From: Promerops cafer
Taxonomy: Eukaryota > Chordata > Aves > Passeriformes > Nectariniidae
Reading direction: 5' to 3'
Length of the DNA stretch: 64,000 bases
NCBI GenBank assembly: GCA_013398275.1
Contig: VZSE01002350.1
Coordinates: 434,760 to 498,759, forward strand
The notes under the pieces are model-generated. The model ran no database searches and was not told the origin of the DNA. It worked only from the letters and a program-made list of their open reading frames with translations. Numbering within the stretch: the stretch's first letter is position 1; every line of letters starts with the position of its first letter. The translations under genes and the position numbers were made by a program. Positions 37,751-47,384 of the stretch are shown here, piece after piece.

Positions 37751-40700
37751 ATGGATGTGCTGAAAACTGCCCTGGGGAAGGACAAGCATGGGAGGAATGG
37801 GGGTGTGAGAGGGTAGAGCTGTGTGCTCAGACTTCACCCAGTCTGATGCTGAGCACAGTGTAAGAAACCCTCTCTGGAGCTGCTGGACATATGTTTTTAA
37901 AAATGCTTTCTTCCATCCCTTCCTATGTTGCTGCATGCAGCCACAAAATGTTCGGTGCTATGTTTAGACATTTTTAACAACTTCACAACGGCGTTTTCCA
38001 TACATTTGATATTTGGCTTTTTTTTTTCCCCTTACCATTTGCTTCTGAATGTGCTTTGGTTGAGCAAGCATATGAAGGTTTTGTGACACTGTGATTTCTC
38101 TGGAGCTTAGAATCAAAGTGCAGACTGCCTTTATTCAAGCTTTGGGCTGAAGATCAAAGAGGCAGCATTGGTTGTGTTGGAATAAAATAAAAAAAGAAAT
38201 CACTTTTGAATATTGAATAACATACTTAGTTCATTTCAGGATTATTTTTTGAGAAAATTCATTTTGTTTCTGATTATTATTTGTCTTGCTTTAATGCCTG
38301 AGGCACAGAGAGAGCCAAGTCTCCCTTGCACGAGGTGGTGTACAAAGTCCAGGGACCATGAACAGATTCTGTATTAATAGCACACAATGTGGCAGGCTGT
38401 TGGAAACTGTTTCTTTACTCTCTAATATTATCTTTTTGTCTGAACTGCTTTAGCCATGGTGCTAAAGTCACAACCTGTCACATGTTGATCCTGTGTTTCA
38501 TTTAGTCAGGAAGCTTACTGTACTCTGCTGCCTCCCCCCCTCCCCCAAGAGGCTGAAGGCCAACTAGCACCTTGACTAAAATCTATGGACCTTTCCTTAA
38601 AAATCACCTCAGTATCATGCTATTGGCAAGAGCAATGAAGAGAGATGTTGCTCTGGGTTATAGAAGCAAAACTGCCTGTGTGCCTTTGGTTGACTCTTTA
38701 GTTCATCAGGGAGTTGCCCAGCCTTGACCTTCTGTGCTGTTTGGATGTGTTAATTTTTGTTTCATTCAGTTATTATGTCAAATTTGAGATGGAGTGCAGT
38801 ACAAATTATTTTGGCCCCAAACCTTTCTTTAACCCTGTTTGCAGAGGTGAAAGGCTAATACGTTAAACCTACCAACCCATGCATACAGATTACTTCAGCC
38901 CCTTTAGAGACAATATTCTCTGATTTCAGTTTTATCTTTTGCAGGAGCTGTTGAGTGGCTGGGATGGGGGCACTGGGTGGTGACATTAAATGGCAGCAGT
39001 AACGTGACAATTAGCGAAGAGGGATACAGTGAAAGTAATACTGGATTTTCATTTGAAAACAGGGTGGAATATTTATTCACTACCTTTTGTTAATATATTT
39101 AAAATGTTTCTACGTGTTCATGTTCAAATTTGCTTTCTGCTCAGCCAGTGCTGAGCATCAGGTTTGTACCTCACAGTGCTACAGGGCTGCAACACCTTGG
39201 TGTCAGATTCATTGCTCCTTGTGCTGCAGGCTCAGAGGACAGGCAGGTAATGGTAGACTGCGGGTCTGAACACACTTCAGAGCTGTTGTAGAGAAAATAA
39301 CCCATTTCAACTCGCTCTGGCTATCTCAGCTCTGGGTAGCTGCACTAAAGAAGTAAAAATGGGCTTTAACTCACATTGACTTGTGTTAAAATGGCAATGA
39401 AGACAAAGTAATGTGGTGTGCCAGCTGAAATTCAGCCCAGATCTCCCTTAGCCTTTAATTTGACCTCCTAGCCCAAATCAAAAACCAGATTGTTTTCTGT
39501 TCACAGTTATTTTAACTAGTGTTAAGTCTGGCTAAACTGATGAGCCTTTTATTGGTTGGTTTGTTTTAGGTGTTTGTTCTCCTCTCCAGATACCCCGACA
39601 GTGTTTTGTAAAGTGGCTTTTTATTAGGCTGCTACAGAAGTTTATGGAGTTGGAAAAACTAGAGTACCTGTAAAAAGGCAGATGTAGTTCTTTAAAGATG
39701 AGCTTTACAGTCTTAAGGCCTGGCTGGTGTGGTGATTAGCCCTGAGGACCATCCAGTAACGTTAGCCTGCACTGCAAACCTGGCCTTGCTTGTGTCCTCA
39801 TCTCCCCGCAGCTGGAGCAACACAGGGACTGCTTGAGATGTGCTCAGTGCAGATGTGTTTTCCATGCTGACCCAAACTTTCTGTCCAAATACACCCAATG
39901 GCCTGGGCAGATTGTTATTTAGTTGTTCTTGCTTTAAGGGTGAGAGTCTCTTTCCCCAGGCTTGCGTTCAGGTTTCCTGTAGCTGCAGGGGTGCTGCACC
40001 CTGGCACTTGGGCACAGGGTGCTTGGCAGGCTCGCCTATTGCCCTACAAATTAATTGCCTTTGGGGATTCCACCTCCTCTCCTCACCTGTGCTAATTGCG
40101 AGGAGATGGGGCAAAAGAAATCCAAGGAAACTATAAAATGTAAGAGACATTACATGACAGAGCACAGAGGAAAAAGCTTTTGTTGCTTGGGGGAGCCCTC
40201 GTTTGGAGGTTGATGATGAATCGCATCATCCCCGCTGGCAGGGCCTGCCCTAGACCTCAGACTACTGGCCTGGGGAGTCCCTGGCAGCTCAGCTCATGTT
40301 CAGGGGTGCCCCAAATTTTTATTAAAAACTCTTAAATCTTGTGAATTTGCTATTAAATGCCTCTTGTTAAATTTTAGGGGTCTTATCAATGAGTTGAAAC
40401 AGTGCAATTACTTTTTTGTTTTTTATTCTGTAAAACTGGTATTTAATTTATTTCCAGGACCTGTTTTCCTTCTTGCTCCCAGGCTTTCCATAACATATCA
40501 AGGTAGTCCCTTTGGTGACCTTTGCAGCTTATATTTGGTTTGGCTCTGCAAGATTTTTCTGGTGTTTTGCTGGCCAGGGTTTTGGAGGCTTGTTTTCCTT
40601 CAATTTTCCTTTGTTCAACATAAAATAATAACAAGGGGAATGAAATAGGTTGGAGCTATAGAAAGAGGACTCCTTTTCCCATCAAACTTTATAATATTTT

Positions 40701-41344
40701 ACAATAATCATAGCAGTTTAAATGTATCTCCTTGGCATATCTGCACAGAGGCACTAGGTGAGGCTGCAATTAGAGTGCTCTGCCTCATCCTGTATTAGTT
40801 TGATCACATAAGAAGCAGCCTATCTGACAGCTCTAGCACCTGGATAATTAAAACCCGTCAATAAAACAACAGAATGCACTGTGTAGTGGGACTCGTCTGT
40901 GCTAGCATTAAACACCGCAGATAATTATATCGCAGCAGAGGTTGGAAAGCCAGCCTCTCAGTGCTCTGAAAGATCAATAAAAAGGCCCATTCATAATGAA
41001 AAAAATGCTAGAGAAACTGGATTTTCATCTCCCTGTCATTAGATGTTTTGCTTTTAAGGTTTTGCAGAGGCAGAAAAAGATTCTGTTGAGGAATTCTTTG
41101 TTTCTGGAAGCTAAACAGGTGGAGGATTCAGCTTCACTTTTCTGCAGCGCATTACTGAAAGCAAATGTGCTGAACCCAAGTCTTTTCTCGGGGCTTACAG
41201 TTCTGTTCTCCACTCTCCACTGCCTCCCTTCCCTGCTTGCCTTTTTTTTTTTTTTTCTTTCCCCCTCATTTCCAACCCATCACGTGAGCTCCACTTTTTA
41301 GTGATATTTTTCTTTGCTTCCTGTTTACTTTCTCTGGGGCTTTG

Positions 41345-41379
<35 letters not shown>

Positions 41380-41402
41380 CTTTTTGTTTTTTCTTAAGAG
41401 NN
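41345..41402. other. T35 homopolymer followed by a 2-base N gap
   Basis: Thirty-five consecutive T (41345-41379) are followed by CTTTTTGTTTTTTCTTAAGAG and then NN at 41401-41402. The gap size is probably nominal and the run length is unreliable. Confidence 0.95.
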
Positions 41403-43084
41403 CTCTTGGCTCTTCCTAAAGGGCTGATTTGGAAATATCATATATTGACAGAGGAGAACACACTCCTGGCTTATTTGCTGTGACAGCCTCTTTCTTAAAG
41501 CACTCATCCAGAGAGGAGATTTTTGTGTTCCAGGGAAGGAAAAGGATGTCTTGCAGCGTTGCCATGAAGGATAATGAATTAAGTCTGTCTGTTACTGTAA
41601 AACCATTAGAAAAGCATAATAGACCTTGAGGAAGAGGCTTAGATATTGATGTCTTGGCTATATTAGCGTGCCTGGGCACATGATGGCTGCCTTGTCTTTG
41701 CAGAAAAAAAGAAAGTCTGTGTAAAGTAGGTGTTTCAGCTGAGGGCAGAGAGAAAGAGTGCCTTGTTTTTTTGGCAGCCAGTGCTCATGAATCACAGGAG
41801 AGTGGTTGGCGCACGTGGGCATTAAGGATCCCTTGTTGGAAGCTGCTGTAGGTGGAGGGTAGCACCAGCTATGAGCAGGGTGTGTTAGCAGAGCATGGGC
41901 TGGATATGGCAGCTCAGTACGTGCTCTACAAATCTAAATTCATGGATGTGAAGTTTTCCGATCTCCGGGGCATTTAACACCCAGTTTGGAATCTGTGGAT
42001 TCAGAGGAGGCAGGTGGCTTCCCCGTTCGCAGCAGTTTCCACTGTGCCATGTTCATAGGAGCTTCTGGTGTTGCAGGAATTGTTGCTTCATCTCTGAAGG
42101 GCTTGTCTCTGGAGGATAAAGAGAAGGAGGGTGTGTTGGGATGAAATCAATGTTTGAGCCTCTAGGCTTGTTGTGGAGCTGATGGATTCTCATTGCTCTT
42201 CTCCTGCTGTCCCTAGCATGACAGGTGCCTGCCTCCGTGGTTTGGGCACCTGTTTGTATTGTCTGGTCCCCTCCTAGTTGGGGAGTTGGAGGACTTGCTG
42301 GTATTGCACCTGTGATGATTAATGCTGAAAGGCTCTTGTTTGAGATTGATCTTTTATTTTATGCTGCCTTTGCATTTTCCTTCTGGCAAACATATTGCCC
42401 CAGACATGTCTAGCCTGATGTTGCTGACACGTCTGTGCTTTAAAAGTTTCTGGAAAGCCTGAAAAGAAACTGCCAAACTATTTTTTTTTTTTTCCTTTCT
42501 TTGTCTATTGCTAAATATATCAACAATGTCAGCATTGAAAAAAAAAATAAATAAAGATATCACAGCAGGAATAAACAGCTGTTTATGTCTAAAGTGCTTC
42601 TGCTTTGCTATCACAAGATGACCTTGTCACTTAAAAATCCTAAAAATATTTCCAGGGAGAAGAAATGGAAGTTTGCTGAAGGGGAATGAAGTTTTGGTGT
42701 TGTTTTTAGTTAAAGTCTGAACAGAGAGTTGTAAGCAGAGTTGAGCCCTGCAGCTGGTCCTGAACTCAAATGTTTCCTTCAGTCCCACTGCTATAAATGC
42801 AAAACAAATGACATATGAAATACTATTCCTGTTTCACATTAAAACTCCTGGAAATCGTTTTCCACTGGAACTGGGAGAAGTTCTGCAAAAATAATCCATG
42901 TTTTCTGTTACAGTGTATTTGTTACACTGGATTGACACCTTGCTTCTAGGTTAAATTCTTTTCCACATATCCAGGTAGAAAGACAAAATGGGGGTCTTAA
43001 CAAGTAGGAACAACTGAAACTGGAAAGAATGCATAGGGAACCCCCCCTTTTTTTCCTCTTTCTGTTTTTTGTTTGTTTTTTGGG

Positions 43085-43108
43085 TTTTTTTTTGTTTTTT
43101 TTTTTTTT
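43085..43108. repeat. Interrupted poly-T (T9-G-T14)
   Basis: Nine T, one G and fourteen T, inside a longer T/G-rich stretch that starts near 43047 and includes CTGTTTTTTGTTTG. Low complexity. The open frame on the opposite strand here is a lysine-rich artefact. Confidence 0.93.
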
Positions 43109-43381
43109 AATAGTCTTGCAACTGCAACAATTTACACTTTTCCCAGTAGGGTGATTTTCCTTCTCCAAAACATAGATGTGAATAATATGAACTTACGTTT
43201 ATGAGATGATGGATGCTTAATGGCTGTCAAGTACCTTGGACTGACTTTTAGGAGGGTTTGGAGTATTCTCTTTTCCTGAACATACAGGAACAGACAGGAA
43301 TTGGTGTCTCAAGTCAGGCTGAAAATGCTGATCTTGGGTTTTGCTTTGGTTTCTGGTCTCTTGGTTGGTCTTGCTGAGCTA

Positions 43382-43415
43382 TGTGGACACTCTTGGTTCA
43401 GGGAAAGTGTCCACA
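43382..43415. repeat. Inverted repeat, 9-bp arms, 16-nt loop
   Basis: TGTGGACAC (43382-43390) and GTGTCCACA (43407-43415) are exact reverse complements. It could form a small hairpin in RNA. The length is within what chance can produce in 64 kb. Confidence 0.9.
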
Positions 43416-43914
43416 AACCCCAGCAGCAATTATGGAGGTGGCCCAAGACATGGAGAGGGTCTTTGAGAAGCAGCCACACACACACAAAAAGATGGCTATC
43501 AATTTCTTGTCAGATTTCATAATAAACAATAACAAGGTGAGCTAAAACCACTTGAGGGGCTACTTCAATTCTCCTGTGTCTCCAGAACATTTGCCTTTAA
43601 AATGCTGGACAAACTAATAAAATGGGAACTGTTTTTTTAATAGCATAAAATTGTCTATTCGGTCCCCTAAATTCCCAGAGTCCTCTCACAGTTCTCTTGT
43701 TTCCTTGGCATCAGAACATATAGAGAACTAGGAAATACCCCAAGAAGCCAGGGATTGCTTGGAAAAGTTGTAGCATGAGGGCAATGATGGGGAAAGACAA
43801 GTGGTTTTCTTTGAAGGAGTTGATGAATCAGTGCTAGAAATAAGAGGTGCTTGTGTAGAGACAGTCGTAAGAGATATAGATGGGTGTGAAAAAGGTGACT
43901 GTAGTTTTCTGGGG

Positions 43915-43936
43915 TTATGCTAAAGTTATGCTAAAG
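43915..43936. repeat. 11-bp direct duplication
   Basis: TTATGCTAAAG occurs twice in direct succession. A short tandem duplication. Confidence 0.9.
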
Positions 43937-46900
43937 CTTGTTTGTTTAGCAGTTCCTGCACTGTTGGAGAGGAATCCAGCGTGATGCAGAGCTGCTGTTC
44001 CTACTGTATAGCTAAGGGAGCTGGGTGGTGTTTCTGTGATTGCCCAGTAGAGGAGACAGATTCATACTTACCAGCTTCATACCAGCTGGTGCTGTGCTGG
44101 TTCACATTGCAAACTGTACCTCCAGTAGCTGGCAAAGATCTTCAAGAAAAGAGAGAAAAATGAAAAGAAAAAAGAAGGGAGGGGGAGTGGAGTGGGGTGG
44201 GCAATGGCAGACAGGACATGACAGAAGAAAAGCAAGAATGAAAAAAAAAAGATCCTTGCTGCATTTACTGGAAAGGTCAGTACCCAGCACTGAGCCTCAC
44301 AACTTGCAAGAGTTTGGAGCAAGTATTGCCAAGACCCAGGTGCCAAGAAATCCCAAGATTCCATGTAAAATCCTGTGATTTACAAGGAAGAGCTCATGGC
44401 CTGGTTTGCTGGAAATGGAGTATGGCATTGAATACATTATGGTTTTTCTCCCTGTCATTTTCAAGGCTACAGATTCATCATCTTTTACACATCTCCTTTA
44501 CTGTGTCACTTTTTGCATGTCACTTAGTGTCACCTGGGCCCTTAATCTGTCTGGAAAGAAATATGACAAAGCTGAAGGGACCAAGAAGCTGTTGTAAAAG
44601 GGATAAAATGCATGAGCAAAAGCAGAGGAACCAGAACTTTAATGATGAGCGGTTTTTACCTCTTTCTCCCCTTAAAATTTCCATAGCCTGATGTCTGACA
44701 GTAATAGTTCATTGAACAGGCATTAGGTCTTTTTCCTATGGTTTTTAGTGTAAATTGCCATCATCCCTTAAGTGTGCTGGAATGAGAAACCTGCGTGTTT
44801 CGCCCTGGGATGATAAAAGGAAGCTCAAAATGCCAAGTGCCAGATTCAGTTTTGCTGCCTGTAGGAAAGGAGTGCAAAAAAGAGAGGAGGTTGAGTTCTT
44901 CTGTTTTCATTTTGGTGTTCTTTTCTTTTTTTGTTTTGTTTTGTTTGTTTTTAATATGAACCCTTTTAAAATTAATTTTGTGAGGCACTGACACCATGTA
45001 GTATTTGTGATTTTATCTGAGAGTTTTTCATTTAGTTTTCTGTGTTTCCTCCCCAGGATGGCACTGATTAATTTGATCTCACCTTCTTTGAAAGTTCCTG
45101 TGCTTGGTAGGCTTTGCCATCCCCCATTCCAGGAATGTTTAGGGGGGCTTCAGGATGGCCTAAAGTTGGGGGAAAAGCTTTTGCATTTCTTTGCATCCTG
45201 AATTCCCCATTCAATCCCTTGTGTCATGAAGCTTTTAGTCTCTTTGGTGATATTGCAGATGGTAGCATGCATTTGAGGAGGTTAAAACTGTGCTGTTCAC
45301 AGTCAACTTTCTAGATTGTGTTTTCACTTCTGTTTTATGTGTCCAAGTTCTTGCATTAAAAAGAAAGTGCCACAAGGAAACGCTTGACCATTCAAAGCAA
45401 ATGCTTCCTTGCAAACAGCAAGCAAACACAACACAGATGAACCCTAAATGTGTTTGTTCCTCCCCACACCTCCAATTCCTCATAATTCTGGATCTTTACT
45501 TGTGATTTTGAAAGGTATCTTTGATCCATTGCTGTTATTCTGTGTAATGTGGCCAGTGCTGTCCCTTCAGCCAGGAGGACTATTGATTAGAACAGTGAAA
45601 TTGCTTTTTGAAAGGCACATTGAGCCTAGTAAAGGATTTTTGTTGAAAGTGAAATTTTGGATGATGTTCAAAGCCTCTCCTGGAAAACTGCCCACTTGCA
45701 TGGTCTGAGCTACCTGTGATATCCCAGCATGGGTGAGGACAGTTATCTTTTTTGTTAAGAAAAGTATTTTTCTGTCTGTATAACAGAACTAGTCATTTGC
45801 TGTGATAACTGTTGTCTTTCAGCTAGAAAACACGAGAATGTCCCAGCCCTCTGGATTATCTGGTATCCAGCAAAACAGCCTGATGAGCAAGCATATCAGC
45901 TCTTATTATCCTTTCCATAAAATTAAAGAAATTATGGAGCTTAAGGCAGTCAGTAATGAATCAATTTTAATTTATAGGCTCAAATAAAATCCGCATTAAG
46001 GCTGACAAGCTGTAGCTTCAGGTAAACACGAAGCATTTCCACTGCAGACCTAAATGAATTCTGTGCTGGATGTCACAGCTTCTGCCAGAAGAGCAGGAGG
46101 GTCAGGGGTCCCATTTCATGTCAGGAGAGGCAGAATCCTAAAGAAAACAAATGCAGTGCTCTAGCCCTGAGGAGGTCTCTTTCTGGCAGGCAAAAGCAGA
46201 AAAATCAAAGACTAATAATATTTCTCCCTCTTTTTTTTTCCTTTAAACAAAAAAAGAAGCAGAAGATTTTTCTCCATAGAATCACTGTTTGCTAAATATT
46301 TTTGCATCACAAATTTTACATTAGAGGTGTTTGTCCCACGAATTCAGAGGCAAATGTGGGTTTCTACACATGCACAAGTCTCTCACCCATGGACCTGTAT
46401 ATGCCTCAGGAAGAGCATCTTGCAGAACCCAACCTCTGTGTGTGTGCTCTTAAGCTGAAAGATGTTCACTGCAGCAGGCAAGGTCACTTCCTTCTGTGTG
46501 TCTTCTTCATGGAGAACAAGATTTTTGGAAAAAATACCTAATTTCAGGAGATGCATCCATACTGGGCAGAATGATGGAATAAAACTTAGCCATTTGTGCC
46601 TAATACAAGGGTGTTGTCTTGTGAATGATCAGACTGGGAAGTTTCCCTAACAGGCCTTGTATGAAAACATTATTTTGGTTTTTAGGCAGCTTGTTTGGTG
46701 ATTTTTTTTCTCCACTCAAGTGTTGCTGTTTCTAGTCTTCGCTTTGGCTTAAGCAGTATTATACAAGATAACTGGTTTTGTGGGAACACTTTATAAAAAT
46801 GTTGCAAAACATATTGTTATGTCTGCTATAAAACATGCAATGATTATTTTTGCCACTGTTGTTGGTTTAGTCCTTGAATTTTGTTTGGTGAGGATGCTGG

Positions 46901-47112
46901 TATTAAACAAATACCTCCTGGAGGGGAAGGGTTGTGCCACCATGCCTCTTCTCTTTTGGGAATAAGCTGATGAAGATGTTGGTGTTGGCCGTCAGCCTCT
47001 GTGTGCTCACTGCTGAGCTTCCCCAGGTGATGCTGAAGTCGTGGCTCCTGCATCTTTTTGACACTGCAGGGGCCACTCAGCTTCTTGAGCTGTCCTTCTG
47101 TTTGGTCTGTCC

Positions 47113-47140
47113 TCTGACTCTCCCCTTCGCTGCTTTCCAG
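47113..47140 (+). other. 3' splice site (branch point, polypyrimidine tract, AG) of the latrophilin exon
   Basis: A CTGAC branch-point-like motif has its A at 47117, 24 nt before the exon. It is followed by a pyrimidine-rich run (TCTCCCCTTCGCTGCTTTC) and the terminal CAG at 47138-47140. A second CAG lies 6 nt further on (47144-47146). Using it would stay in frame but delete the first Cys and Ser of the exon, removing a disulfide cysteine, so the upstream AG is the functional choice. The exact branch point is inferred. Confidence 0.88.
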
Positions 47141-47250
47141 GTGCAGTAATCGGACGCAGTGTGCGGTTGTTGCCGGCCCTGATGTGTTTCCAGACCCATG
47201 CCCCGGGACGTACAAGTACCTGGAAGTGCAGTACGAGTGTGTCCCTTACA
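47141..47250 (+). CDS. ADGRL3: Internal exon of a latrophilin (adhesion GPCR L3-like), C-terminal part of the lectin domain
   Basis: The exon supplies one base, 36 complete codons and one trailing base, so it enters in phase 2 and leaves in phase 1. The translation starts CSNRTQCAVVAGPD, continues VFPDPCPGTYKYLEVQYEC and ends VPY. Cysteines at exon residues 1, 7, 20 and 33 and the DPCPGTYKYLEVQYEC signature mark the end of a SUEL/RBL-type galactose-binding lectin domain. In latrophilins this domain sits extracellularly at the N-terminus and binds teneurins at synapses. N3-R4-T5 is an N-glycosylation sequon. Latrophilin-3 has AVVAGPDVFPD here, whereas I recall latrophilin-1 as VVVAGSDAFPD with YDC, and latrophilin-2 as IVVTGSDVFPD, so ADGRL3 is the best fit. 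The second residue is Ser where the mammalian proteins I recall have Asn. The family is certain and the paralog likely. No other exon of the gene is visible in the window. Confidence 0.93.
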
Positions 47251-47256
47251 GTATGT
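47251..47256 (+). other. 5' splice site (GTATGT) of the latrophilin exon
   Basis: The exon ends CCTTACA and is followed directly by GTATGT, a good vertebrate donor. Leaving a single A as the first base of the next codon fits the family: the following residue is usually Lys (AAA/AAG), either from a micro-exon encoding KVEQK or from the olfactomedin-domain exon. Confidence 0.88.
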
Positions 47257-47384
47257 ATCTTGATATATTTGCACTTGTTATTTCAGTAGAGATTTATTGT
47301 GGAGATTGGGCCAGCCTTGAGCTTGTCTCTTGTTGCTCGAGGGCAAGTAAAGCAGACCATGTGCATCATATGAGACTGAGCTGA
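47251..47384 (+). other. In-frame intronic extension of the lectin exon to a stop codon
   Basis: If the donor is not used, the lectin reading frame continues for about 44 codons (beginning SMYLDIFALVISVEIYC) and stops at TGA 47382-47384. The added residues are hydrophobic at first but match nothing I recognise. An AATAAA lies downstream near 48069. The product would be a secreted fragment ending just after the lectin domain. Nothing but the open frame supports its use, and chance is a sufficient explanation. Confidence 0.2.

Larger units (their letters stand above)
25216..41344. other. Intronic DNA with possible conserved blocks
   Basis: No gene was recognised. AT-rich, CpG-retaining blocks at 31400-32110, 33230-33480 and 40770-41010 resemble conserved non-coding sequence by composition only. 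T runs lie at 35906-35920, 37118-37131, 38018-38027 and 41242-41256. The longest open frame here, 161 codons on the minus strand (36059-36544), has no recognisable motif. Confidence 0.5.
41403..47112. other. Intronic DNA immediately upstream of the exon
   Basis: No exon was recognised apart from the one that follows. It contains T13 at 42481-42493, A10 at 42538-42547, A10 at 44241-44250 and a purine-rich patch near 44140-44260. The block at 45800-46030 is AT-rich with CACGAG and CCGCATTAAGG CpGs and could be conserved. Confidence 0.5.
1..47140 (+). other. ADGRL3: Intron upstream of the lectin exon (incomplete, more than 47 kb)
   Basis: No other coding exon was recognised before 47141. The preceding lectin exon of latrophilins carries a characteristic YPIELRCPG segment, and no such frame is visible, so the intron probably runs beyond the left edge. 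Very long 5' introns are typical of this gene in vertebrates. I cannot exclude an unrelated non-coding transcript or an alternative first exon inside it. No CpG island or core promoter stood out. Confidence 0.7.
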
